Positions 18,401-26,420 of a stretch of DNA of 64,000 nt are shown one piece after another. Position 1 is the stretch's first letter; each line of letters begins with the position of its first letter. Location of the stretch: NCBI RefSeq assembly GCF_946478785.1, contig NZ_CAMLDD010000004.1:62001-126000 (forward strand), in the 5' to 3' direction. The DNA comes from an uncultured Flavobacterium sp. GTDB taxonomy: Bacteria > Bacteroidota > Bacteroidia > Flavobacteriales > Flavobacteriaceae. Position numbers and translations under genes: made by a program. The notes beneath the pieces were generated by a model that had not been told where the DNA came from, made no database searches, and worked only from the letters and a program-made list of their open reading frames with translations.

Positions 18401-19606
18401 GCGAGTGTCAGATTTGGTAATATGTTTAAAATTTTTAGTTTTAGGATTATAAACATCAACTCCTCCGCCTTCCATAGAAATCCATAACTGGCCTTCATTA
18501 TCTTTTGCAATACCGGTAACACAATTAGTTTGTAAGGATTGGGAATTACCCGGTAAACTTTCTATAATGTTTACCTTGCTGTTTATTTTATCAAAAACAC
18601 CTAATCCCTTATTGTAATAACCCAGCCAAATTCTTTTTTCCTTATCTAAAAATAAAGACCAAACAGAATTTGAACTTAAACTACGGGTATTGAATTTGCT
18701 GTTCACATATTTTTTTTGAATAACACCCTGATCGTTTACAATGATTAAACCATCATTTTCTGTTGCACAAAGAATGGTTTTAGGATCTGTTGCCAATATT
18801 GACATAATTCTTTTTTCGGTAACAGGGTAGGAAACAGTCTGTCTAATCTTAGAATTTAAATCAATTTTAACCAAACCTTTATAACCATCACCAATCCATA
18901 AGTTTTGGTTGCTGTCAATAAACATAGATACAATATTTCCGGAAAAAGCTTGATTGTTATTGCCTATGTTTACTTTCTTAACTTCATTTTTTATTGGATC
19001 AACTACTTTTAACCCAAGATTAGTACCCAAATAAATGGTCCCTTTTTTATCTTTTGCTAAACTATTGATAAGATAATTAGTTGCATGTGGAATATCGAGT
19101 TTTAGTTTAGTAATTTCCCGCGACCTTGTATTTAATTTTAAGAGGCCACTATTAAATGTGCCTAAATAAAGATTCCCTTGATTATCTTCAATAATACTCT
19201 TGACAGATATTACTGTTTCTTTTTTGATTTTCTTTTGAATATCAATACTTTCAAAAGTATTTAAATTTCGGTTATAAAGACATAATCCTTCATCTGTACC
19301 TACCCACAACCGGTTGCGGGTATCTACGTAAGCTACATAAATTAAGTTGCTGTTAATAGAATTGTTTACCTTGGAGTTTTGTTCATAAGCAACATAGTTT
19401 ACGCCATCAAATTTATATAAACCTGCACCGTTTGTTCCCATCCACATGATACCGGATTGATCCTGTGCAATGGTATAAATACCACTTTTGGAAGTCTCGT
19501 TACTTACTAGCCTGAATTGATAGTTCTCAAATGTATTTTGAGAAAACAAGTTATTTATAGTAAAGAGTAAGAGGGCAATAAATCTAAAACATTTTTTTAG
19601 GGACAT
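15473..19606 (-). CDS. Hybrid two-component system sensor/response regulator (HTCS)
   Basis: 1377 residues in the standard HTCS order. Signal peptide (ends NLFSQ); about fourteen Reg_prop beta-propeller blades (about 30-690, motifs such as IWIGTFAKGLHYY); Y_Y_Y domain (about 700-785, EGFEDSWNYVG); one membrane segment (about 795-815); HisKA with phospho-acceptor His858 in NISHEFRTPL; HATPase (STGIGLEVVRGF); receiver domain with Asp1180 in LILTDVIMP; AraC-type HTH at the C-terminus (FSSPSYFTKCYKEKYG). The periplasmic propeller pair binds an oligosaccharide and the HTH activates the PUL. It lies next to susCD and between the two halves of the locus, so it is the likely regulator of both. All key residues are intact. 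Confidence 0.96.
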   Translation of the reverse strand: MSLKKCFRFIALLLFTINNLFSQNTFENYQFRLVSNETSKSGIYTIAQDQSGIMWMGTNGAGLYKFDGVNYVAYEQNSKVNNSINSNLIYVAYVDTRNRLWVGTDEGLCLYNRNLNTFESIDIQKKIKKETVISVKSIIEDNQGNLYLGTFNSGLLKLNTRSREITKLKLDIPHATNYLINSLAKDKKGTIYLGTNLGLKVVDPIKNEVKKVNIGNNNQAFSGNIVSMFIDSNQNLWIGDGYKGLVKIDLNSKIRQTVSYPVTEKRIMSILATDPKTILCATENDGLIIVNDQGVIQKKYVNSKFNTRSLSSNSVWSLFLDKEKRIWLGYYNKGLGVFDKINSKVNIIESLPGNSQSLQTNCVTGIAKDNEGQLWISMEGGGVDVYNPKTKNFKHITKSDTRFYTGLTNDNVTNVFIDKSQNIWLSSWNEGIFVLKKGSRNFVNYNTKNTNLTSDNIMSIAQDSRGVIWIGTFAKGLHYYTPSDGQFHHCNSKPFYTNGLMNLDIRKIIVDSDDAVWVGSTTGLYRVKTNDFTSFSVTSFRNKMSEKLKNHKSTHTINTLYEAKNKEIWIGTDGAGLFSYNKKTDSIQWYINFPGLHEKSISSIVESNDGCVWLSGKKGITRLNLKNKTTVNYSTYDGLLGNDFNNNSVLKDKNGLLYFGSYEGLNYFNPTNLVKSKKQLPIYLTDLKIFNKSVGPLEKNSPLIKVISETKKIILKHDQSVFTIDFIAVNYSFPARNEFAYYLEGFEDSWNYVGSKRSATYTNLAPGNYVFKLKAAEKNGAWSKKPLELKIEILPPWWKTSFAYLFYSLLLFAAVHFANQYYQNRFKQKQMIEFEQKKALQIEKLNNKKLQFFTNISHEFRTPLTLILNPLGDIIRNNSQELSESVLNKLKTIQKSSDRLSRLINELMDFNQLQFNKMALQLQLIEVVGFTKEVVSYFDEEASSRGILLHFESNKTSLKDWIDPKMFEKIIFNVISNAFKVTPDNGKIIVKIVVNQELIHFPLISSTSTYPSFEVIVEDTGAGLEKKDIKRIFDRFYQVNNLNKAYYGSTGIGLEVVRGFVELHKGIIEVESELGVGTTFKLLFPVGKEFFNESEILLEEFKKEKKISYTPIVEKAEIQSQDDEEKADRIYTILIVEDNVELRNYLKNELKKEYKVLVAENGQVGLELALQKLPDLILTDVIMPVMNGLELCKNIKADLKTSHIPLMMLSAKALIKDRLEGIDSGADMYLSKPFDMDILRSSLVQLINSRQIMFNKFYNGITPKAKEKTTTLDNEFIKNTLNYINENISEPELSVEVLASKVFLSRSQLYRKIKTLTGVSVNEFIRNVRLEKAKELIELGNDNITEISFKVGFSSPSYFTKCYKEKYGYLPTHNNKK

Positions 19607-19783
19607 TTATAAAATGATTTGTAAATTAAAATTAAATATATACTATTTAATTGAAAACCAAATATTTTTTTTAAAATTAATATGACATTAAATACATTTC
19701 AGGTATGAAAAGCATTATGAATTTTAAGTAATAAACTTGTGCATTTCAGGAATAGTCGGATTTCCCGAATTTAATTATGTCAA

Positions 19784-21271
19784 TCAATTCATGTAGCCAT
19801 TTTTTTTAATTTCTCTTCTTTCCTTTAAATCTCTTTCAATCTGAATTTCCATTTTTTTATCTATCAGGTAACAGAACAGAAGAACTGCACTTATAATAAA
19901 TATAAAACCGGGATAAATACTTATAGAAAGCTTAATTCCTTCAACTGCTGCAGGTACCTGATTGATCTCTTCAGCAACATAACCATATTTGGATAAAAAA
20001 GCAGCGCCTAATGCGCCTCCAATGCTTATTCCTATTTTGAGCCCGAAAATCATGGCTGAAAAAACAGTAGCAGTCGCTCTTCGATTATTTTTCCATTCAC
20101 TGTAATCCGCTACATCAGCAATCATGGCCCACAATAAAGGAATTGTAACTCCATAAATAAAACCGTGTGCTAATTGAGTCAGAAAAACAAGTGCAATAGC
20201 TGTTCTGCTATAAAAATTAAAAAGCAATAAACTTACAGCAGACAAAAAAATGAAAGTGATGTAAATATTTCTCTTGCCAAAAGAATCTGCGAGTGGCTTT
20301 GAAAGCATAATTCCAAAAATCATAAAAAGAATTCCCCCGGCATTAAAAAGACTAAATGCAGAAGTAGGAACATCTTCTGGCCACTGAAAATCTACAAATC
20401 CCATTTCTGTCAAGGAATTATTCAGCCTGTCAATAAATCCGGTAAATCCGATATCATTCAAAAAAATAGTTTGCGCACCCGGATCTAAATAATATTTAAA
20501 GTAGAAAACATACATTCCGCCTTTTAAAGACAATGTTATAAATACCAAAATTGTGACCAGCACCATCACCATCCAGGGGCCATTTTTAGACAAATCGATA
20601 AAGTCCTGCTTAATTGAAGATTTCTGATTTTTTGCGGGTACAATTCTTTCTTTGGTAGTAAAAAAAGTAATAAGCAGGCAAATTACTCCTATAGCAGCAA
20701 ATAATATCATGGTATTTTTAAAGCCAACTGCCTTATCACCATGTCCTAAAATTAAAACCAAGGGCAACAGAAGTGATTGAATTATAAATTGAGCAATCAT
20801 TACAGCCACAAAACGATAGGAGGAAAGGCTGTTTCTTTCTTTCATGTCACCAGTCAGAACACCACTTAAAGCAACATAAGGCAAATTATTTGCGGCATAA
20901 ATTAATACCAAAAAAAAGTAAGTCAGCAATGTGTAGATTATCTTGCCATTTTCACTAAAATCCGGAGTTAAAAAAGAAAGGACAGAGGCAATTCCAAACG
21001 GCAAAGCAGTCCATAATATCCAGGGTCTGAATTTTCCCCATCGGGTTTGTATGCGGTCAGCAATAACACCCATAATGATGTTGAAAAATGCACCTATAAA
21101 ACCTCCAATAAAAATAATAATACTTGCTGTTCCTGCAGGAATTTTATAAACATCTGTGTAAAAAAAAGCCAAAAAGGTAAGCAAAGCCTGAAAGATCAGA
21201 TTCGCTGCAAAATCACCTAAACCATAACCTATTTTTTCAAGTACTGAAAGTTTTTGTGATGTATTACTCAT
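19784..21271 (-). CDS. GPH-family sugar:cation symporter (MFS, XylP/YicJ type)
   Basis: 495 residues with about twelve membrane segments. The N-terminus LSVLEKIGYGLGDFAANLIF is the signature of glycoside-pentoside-hexuronide symporters, followed by FYTDVY and the cytoplasmic loop IADRIQTRWGKFRPWILW. The late TM region has PLLWAMIADVADYSEWKNNRR, also diagnostic. The family moves xylosides, pentosides, melibiose or glucuronides with H+ or Na+. In this PUL it would carry xylose-containing oligosaccharides over the inner membrane. A central insertion (about residues 250-300, TIFLNDIGFTGFIDRLNNS) is found in some Bacteroidota members. Transcribed towards the HTCS gene with a 177-bp gap. Exact substrate unknown. 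Confidence 0.9.
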   Translation of the reverse strand: MSNTSQKLSVLEKIGYGLGDFAANLIFQALLTFLAFFYTDVYKIPAGTASIIIFIGGFIGAFFNIIMGVIADRIQTRWGKFRPWILWTALPFGIASVLSFLTPDFSENGKIIYTLLTYFFLVLIYAANNLPYVALSGVLTGDMKERNSLSSYRFVAVMIAQFIIQSLLLPLVLILGHGDKAVGFKNTMILFAAIGVICLLITFFTTKERIVPAKNQKSSIKQDFIDLSKNGPWMVMVLVTILVFITLSLKGGMYVFYFKYYLDPGAQTIFLNDIGFTGFIDRLNNSLTEMGFVDFQWPEDVPTSAFSLFNAGGILFMIFGIMLSKPLADSFGKRNIYITFIFLSAVSLLLFNFYSRTAIALVFLTQLAHGFIYGVTIPLLWAMIADVADYSEWKNNRRATATVFSAMIFGLKIGISIGGALGAAFLSKYGYVAEEINQVPAAVEGIKLSISIYPGFIFIISAVLLFCYLIDKKMEIQIERDLKERREIKKNGYMN

Positions 21272-21564
21272 AAACAGACGGATTGTATTTTTCTTTCATT
21301 ATTCATCGTGTTGATTGAATTTATTTTAAAGCAAATTTTTTTATCTGGCAAGGAATGCTTATTCCGCTCATTTTTTAATAAAATGCTAAACGTAAAAATA
21401 GCCTGAAAGTTGAAATATGATTGTCATTTTTGAAGCGTTTAATAGCATATTTGAAGCATAATTTTGTTGCAGTAAATCTATTAAATATAAATTGCTATTT
21501 TAGCTTTTGATTAAAAAACACACTGAATATCAACATAAGTATCCATACTCTACATCTTATTAAT

Positions 21565-23679
21565 ATGCGTATTATAAATCTTTTATTAATTGTTTCCTGT
21601 TTTTTTATGAGCTGTAATAGAAAACAGAATAATCAGGAAACTTACGAATACACTAATGATTTAATCAACGAAAGCAGTCCTTATCTTTTACAGCATGCGC
21701 ATAATCCTGTAGACTGGAAAGCATGGAACAAAGAAACTTTGGATAAGGCAAAAGACGAGAATAAACTGATTATTATTTCTGTAGGATATTCAGCTTGCCA
21801 TTGGTGCCATGTTATGGAAGAAGAAAGTTTTGAAAACGAAGCTGTAGCCAAATTAATGAATGATAATTTTATCAGCATAAAAGTAGACAGGGAAGAGCGT
21901 CCGGATATTGACCAGATTTATATCAATGCAGTACAATTAATGACCGGTAAAGGCGGATGGCCTTTAAACTGTATTGCACTTCCTGATGGTCGTCCCATTT
22001 TTGGAGGCACTTATTTTACCAAAGAAGAGTGGATAAAAGCTTTAACGGAACTTTCTAATTTGTACAAGAACAATCCTAAAAAAGCTACTGAATATGCAGA
22101 CAAATTAATCAAAGGAATTCAGGAATCACAATTAATTGCAGTTAATAATGATGAAGCGATTTTTAAAAAATCAGAGGTTTTTACTAATGTAAAATTATGG
22201 CAAAAAGATCTGGATTATAAAGAGGGAGGTTTACTTGGCGAGATCAAATTTCCAATGCCGGGTTCTTTACATTTTCTGCTTCGTTACAGTATTCAGAATA
22301 ATGATAAATCGATTCAAAAGTATGTGCAGACGACACTAACAAAAATGGCTAATGGCGGAATTTATGACGCTATTGGTGGTGGCTTTGCGAGATATTCCAC
22401 AGATGCAAAATGGCATATCCCTCATTTTGAAAAAATGCTGTATGATAATGCACAATTAGTGAGTTTGTATTCTGACGCTTATCTGGCAACCAAAGATGAT
22501 TTGTATAAAAAAACGGTAATTGAAACCCTGGATTTTGTAGAAAAAGAATTAATGGATATTAACGGCGCTTTTTATTCTTCATTAGATGCTGATAGTAAAA
22601 ACAAAGAAAAAAAACTGGAAGAAGGTGCTTATTATGTGTGGAAACAGGAAGAGTTACAAGCTATATTAAAATCTGATTATCCTCTTTTTAAGGAGTATTT
22701 TAATATTAATGAAAGCGGGTTATGGGAAAACGGAAACTATGTTTTATTTAAAAATCAATTGGATAAAGACTTTGCTGTTGAAAACAAATTGACTTTGAAA
22801 GAACTGGAATCCAAAGTAAAAAACTGGAAGCAAGTACTTTTAACAGCCAGAAGCAAAAGGGAGAGACCTCATTTAGATAATAAAACCCTGACTTCATGGA
22901 ATGCTTTAATGATTAAAGGGTACGTTAGCGCTTATCGTGCATTCAAAAACCCGCATTACAAGGCAATCGCTTTAAAAAATGCTAACTTCATAATAAATAA
23001 CCAACTTAATAAAGACGGAGGTTTAAATCATAGCTACAAAGAAGGCAAAAGCAGTATTTCTGGTTTTTCAGAAGATTATGCCACTGTTATAGATGCCTTT
23101 ATTGCGGTATATCAAATTACACTTGACGAGAAATGGCTAAACAAAGCCAAACAACTAACGGATTACACGATGACACATTTTTGGGACAAAAAAACAAATA
23201 TGTTTTATTTTACATCGAAGACTTCAACAAATTTAATTGCCAGGAAAATGGAAATAGCAGACAATGTAATTCCTGGTTCCAATTCAATTCTCGCTCATAA
23301 TTTATTTCTGTTAGGACATTATTATTCTAATGAAACGTATGCTGCAATTGCCCAAAAAATGTTAAATAATGTAAAAGGAGACGCCTTACAATCACCAGCA
23401 GAATATTATAATTGGCTGGATTTAATGCTAAATTATACTGATGATTATTTTGAGGTTGCTATTTCCGGTAAAGAAGCCATTTCTAAAACAAATCAACTTC
23501 AAAGCTATTATTTGCCAAACATACTTATTGCAGGAGCTACAAAGCACAGCAAGCTACCTCTTTTAGAAAATCGTTTTATAGAAAATGAAACCTATATTTA
23601 TGTCTGCGTGAACAAAGCTTGTAAAATGCCTGAGAAAGAAGTTGTTATAGCAGTTAATAAAATAAAAAATAGTTTATAA
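21565..23679 (+). CDS. DUF255 thioredoxin-fold / six-hairpin protein (YyaL/SPATA20-like), predicted lipoprotein
   Basis: 704 residues. After an N-terminal lipobox (SCFFMSC, Cys17 region) comes [16 protein letters not shown] and the thioredoxin-like CxxC segment [14 protein letters not shown]. Then the (alpha/alpha)6 barrel follows, including [20 protein letters not shown] and [12 protein letters not shown], as in all DUF255 proteins. The biochemical role is unsettled; bacterial relatives were once called thymidylate-kinase-like or N-acylglucosamine 2-epimerase-like. Most relatives are cytosolic, so a lipoprotein signal here is notable. It lies between the transporter and enzyme halves of the PUL but has its own terminator at 23713, so it may be a bystander. 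Confidence 0.85.
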   Translation: MRIINLLLIVSCFFMSCNRKQNNQETYEYTNDLINESSPYLLQHAHNPVDWKAWNKETLDKAKDENKLIIISVGYSACHWCHVMEEESFENEAVAKLMNDNFISIKVDREERPDIDQIYINAVQLMTGKGGWPLNCIALPDGRPIFGGTYFTKEEWIKALTELSNLYKNNPKKATEYADKLIKGIQESQLIAVNNDEAIFKKSEVFTNVKLWQKDLDYKEGGLLGEIKFPMPGSLHFLLRYSIQNNDKSIQKYVQTTLTKMANGGIYDAIGGGFARYSTDAKWHIPHFEKMLYDNAQLVSLYSDAYLATKDDLYKKTVIETLDFVEKELMDINGAFYSSLDADSKNKEKKLEEGAYYVWKQEELQAILKSDYPLFKEYFNINESGLWENGNYVLFKNQLDKDFAVENKLTLKELESKVKNWKQVLLTARSKRERPHLDNKTLTSWNALMIKGYVSAYRAFKNPHYKAIALKNANFIINNQLNKDGGLNHSYKEGKSSISGFSEDYATVIDAFIAVYQITLDEKWLNKAKQLTDYTMTHFWDKKTNMFYFTSKTSTNLIARKMEIADNVIPGSNSILAHNLFLLGHYYSNETYAAIAQKMLNNVKGDALQSPAEYYNWLDLMLNYTDDYFEVAISGKEAISKTNQLQSYYLPNILIAGATKHSKLPLLENRFIENETYIYVCVNKACKMPEKEVVIAVNKIKNSL

Positions 23680-23712
23680 AAATTATTAATGCCCATGCAA
23701 TCTTTGCAGATT

Positions 23713-23752
23713 AATAAAGCCTTCTTTTCATGGTTGAAAGGAAGGCTTTATT
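23713..23752 (+). terminator. 18-bp hairpin terminator after the DUF255 gene
   Basis: An 18-base stem starting AATAAAGCCTTC, with one G-T wobble, and a four-base loop. It begins 33 bp past the stop codon. Little poly-T follows, but the stem is very stable and A-rich on the 5' side, so it may work in both directions. It separates this gene from the glycosidase operon. Confidence 0.75.
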
Positions 23753-24010
23753 GATAAATAAGCTCCCTGTCTCCTTTGAAAATTAATTATCTCTAATGCT
23801 TTTGTAAGCAACCAGTTGTCTTTAGTATCTGTTTCTTAATTTTTAGAAATCAAATATTTTTAATGTAACTGATTTACAAACTAAAATAAGCTTTTCTGTA
23901 ATTTTTTTATCTTTTATGAGTTCTTCAAAAATATTAGATAAATGCCTTTAAATCTGTAACGCTTCACTTTTAAAGAATGTAATTAATACATATAACTTAT
24001 TTTTTTACAG

Positions 24011-24041
24011 TTATAATTAAAAAGAATGCTTTTAATTATAA
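24011..24041. repeat. Perfect 12-bp inverted repeat, possible operator
   Basis: TTATAATTAAAA and TTTTAATTATAA flank a seven-base spacer, 41 bp upstream of the -33 region of the promoter candidate at 24082. The position fits an activator site, though pure AT composition lowers its weight. Confidence 0.35.
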
Positions 24042-24081
24042 TTATTTATATATAATCAACAAAAAAAATATCAAACAACCG

Positions 24082-24111
24082 ATTGTGTATTGATTTATTT
24101 TTTTATATTTG
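24082..24111 (+). promoter_or_regulatory. Candidate Bacteroidota promoter for the glycosidase operon leader
   Basis: TATATTTG at 24104-24111 fits the TAnnTTTG -7 consensus exactly, with ATTG 18 bp upstream as a -33 box. A start near 24118 would give a 5' leader of about 350 nt to the GH97 ATG, or a 280-nt RNA if the hairpin at 24365 stops transcription. Confidence 0.5.
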
Positions 24112-24364
24112 TAATAAATACACTTATTTAATTTACTGAATAAGAATTTGAGTATTGATTTTATAGCATCCAATCCACGGGTATTTGTTATAGAAAAATG
24201 AAGTGCTGCTAAAAACAAATACGAAAAAAGGTTTAAAATTTATAAGATATAATCGTTCTCAGGATGAACTTGATTTTGAGTAGAATATAAAAGTAATAGT
24301 TGGTTATATTATGTTATTTACATAGTTTATAGCTAATAGTTAGTTAGTGTTAGTTTTTTTAATC

Positions 24365-24397
24365 AAAGCCGGAAGTTTAAATCCCTTTCGGCTTTTT
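24365..24397 (+). terminator. Terminator-like hairpin in the leader of the GH97 gene
   Basis: AAAGCCGGAAG pairs with CTTTCGGCTTT (one mismatch) across a short loop and is followed by a T-run. It lies 73 bp before the GH97 ATG and downstream of the promoter candidate, not after any gene. This placement suggests attenuation or the 3' end of a small RNA. Confidence 0.6.
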
Positions 24398-24469
24398 CAT
24401 TGCAAAATCATTATTGACTAAACAACCTTTTTAAGTCAGCGAAGAATTAAAAATGAATTATTAAAAATC

Positions 24470-26398
24470 ATGAAGTTAAAAAATATTTTAGCATTTTTTG
24501 TCTTGCTTAGCTTCTGCCATTCCTGGTCACAGCAACTACAATTAAAGTCGCCCGATAAAAAAATTGAGACAACTTTGCAATCTGATCATCATGGCGAATG
24601 GTATTTGAAAATATATTATCAGCCAGATAAAAATAAGTTTGAAATGATCTCAAAAATAAGTTTGGGACTTTCGAGAAGCGATCAGGATTTTTTAAAAGAA
24701 CTTCATTTTTTAAAAACATCAAAACCTAAAATTATTAACGAACATTACGAACTTCCTTTCGGAAAAAAATCAGTACGTGAAAATACAGCTAATGAAATTA
24801 CTGTTTCTTTTGTAAACCCAACTAAAGCGAAATTGAATCTTATAATAAGAGCTTATAATGACGGTGTTACATTTCGATATGAATTTCCGGAGAAGCAAGG
24901 TTCTTTTACTATTAATGATGAGTTTACGGCCTATCAGATTCCAAAGGAACATAAGAGATGGCTGGAGAAATGGAATCCGGCAAATGAGGGTTTGTATGAT
25001 GTTTCAGGTAATGACAAAATAATTCAGCAAGAATGGTGTTATCCTGCACTATTTAATACGACTGACACATCGTGCTGGTTTTTATTGCACGAAGCGGATC
25101 TGGACCGTACGTATTGCGGAACAAAATTAAGTAATACACAAGACAGCAATACCTATAAACTTACTTTCCCAGATCCAAAAGATGGCAGAGGGAAAGGCGA
25201 GTCCAAACCAAATATTTCACTTCCGTGGAAATCGCCGTGGAGAGTCATTTCTATTGGCAGTTTGTCTGATATTGTGGAAAGCACTTTAATTGAAGATGTA
25301 TCAGCGCCAACCCGTTTTAAAACTACAGACTGGATAAAACCCGGAAAAGTATCCTGGAATTATTGGTCCAGCAACCATGGAACCAAAGACTATAAAACCG
25401 TATGTGCCTTTGCCGATTTAGCCGAAAAAATGAATTGGCCTTACACGCTGCTGGACTGGGAATGGGATAGCATGACGAATGGAGGCAATCTGGAAGATGC
25501 ATTACAATACATCCATTCTAAAGGTATAAAGCCGTTGATGTGGTACAATTCGGGAGGAGATCATACATGGGTGCCATCAACACCAAAAGACAGGATGCTT
25601 ACGCATAAAAACAGGGTTGAAGAATTTACAAAACTTAAAAAACTGGGTGTTGTGGGTGTCAAAGTAGATTTTTTCGAAAGCGAAAAACAAGATATGATAC
25701 AATATTATATTGATATTTTAGAAGATGCCGCCCAATTTGAAATGATGGTCTATTTTCACGGCTGCATTGTACCTCGTGGCTGGTCGCGCACGTATCCTAA
25801 TTTAATGACTTACGAAGCCGTTCGCGGGGCAGAATGGTACAATAATGGTCCCGAATTTTCGACTACAGCTCCCGAACACAATACGATTCTACCTTTTACA
25901 AGAAACGTAGTAGGAGCAATGGATTATACACCTGTTACTTTTACGAATTCGCAATTTCCGCACCATACTTCTTACGGGCATGAGCTGGCGCTTTCGGTAC
26001 TTTTTGAATCTCCTCTGCAGCATTTAGCCGACCGTCCGGACGGATACTATGAATTACCACAAGAAGTTAAAACCTTTTTAAAAGAAGTCCCTACAGCGTG
26101 GGACGACACAAAACTTCTTGACGGTTATCCGGGACAGGACGTTGTAGTGGCACGAAGAAAAGGAAATGTTTGGTACGTTGGAGGTATAAGTGCTTCTGAA
26201 AGCAAAGAGATAACAAAGAAACTCAGCTTATCATTTTTAAAAGAAGGCGTTAGTTATCGTGCGGTTGTAATTGTTGATGGCAATCATGATAAAGCTTTTG
26301 ATTCGAAAGTAAGCGAGGTAAATAAAAATTCAAAACTTGATGTAAAACTACTTCGAAGGGGAGGTTTTGCGATTTCATTAACTCCAATAGAAAAATAG
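24470..26398 (+). CDS. Glycoside hydrolase family 97, retaining alpha-galactosidase-like
   Basis: 642 residues, with a signal peptide ending near SWSQ. An N-terminal beta-sandwich leads to a (beta/alpha)8 barrel (LDWEWDSMTNGGNLEDAL) and a C-terminal beta domain, the GH97 layout. The segment GVKVDFFESEKQD places Asp400 where retaining GH97 enzymes have their nucleophile, and MTYEAVRGAEW supplies Glu449 as likely acid/base. Inverting GH97 glucosidases (SusB type) use a Glu base instead, so alpha-galactosidase is the better guess. It is the first gene of the enzyme operon and would remove alpha-linked Gal from xylan side chains. Gap to the GH31 gene is 22 bp. Confidence 0.9.
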   Translation: MKLKNILAFFVLLSFCHSWSQQLQLKSPDKKIETTLQSDHHGEWYLKIYYQPDKNKFEMISKISLGLSRSDQDFLKELHFLKTSKPKIINEHYELPFGKKSVRENTANEITVSFVNPTKAKLNLIIRAYNDGVTFRYEFPEKQGSFTINDEFTAYQIPKEHKRWLEKWNPANEGLYDVSGNDKIIQQEWCYPALFNTTDTSCWFLLHEADLDRTYCGTKLSNTQDSNTYKLTFPDPKDGRGKGESKPNISLPWKSPWRVISIGSLSDIVESTLIEDVSAPTRFKTTDWIKPGKVSWNYWSSNHGTKDYKTVCAFADLAEKMNWPYTLLDWEWDSMTNGGNLEDALQYIHSKGIKPLMWYNSGGDHTWVPSTPKDRMLTHKNRVEEFTKLKKLGVVGVKVDFFESEKQDMIQYYIDILEDAAQFEMMVYFHGCIVPRGWSRTYPNLMTYEAVRGAEWYNNGPEFSTTAPEHNTILPFTRNVVGAMDYTPVTFTNSQFPHHTSYGHELALSVLFESPLQHLADRPDGYYELPQEVKTFLKEVPTAWDDTKLLDGYPGQDVVVARRKGNVWYVGGISASESKEITKKLSLSFLKEGVSYRAVVIVDGNHDKAFDSKVSEVNKNSKLDVKLLRRGGFAISLTPIEK

Positions 26399-26420
26399 AT
26401 CATAATTTAAATAGATAAAA

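Larger units (their letters stand above)
23753..24469 (+). other. Long regulatory gap before the glycosidase operon
   Basis: About 717 bp with no credible gene. It contains an inverted repeat (24011-24041), a promoter candidate (24082-24111), a transcribed-looking leader with GTATTTGTT / AACAAATAC arms, and a terminator-like hairpin (24365-24397). The first 250 bp (23753-24000) show nothing beyond AT-rich sequence. Confidence 0.6.
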
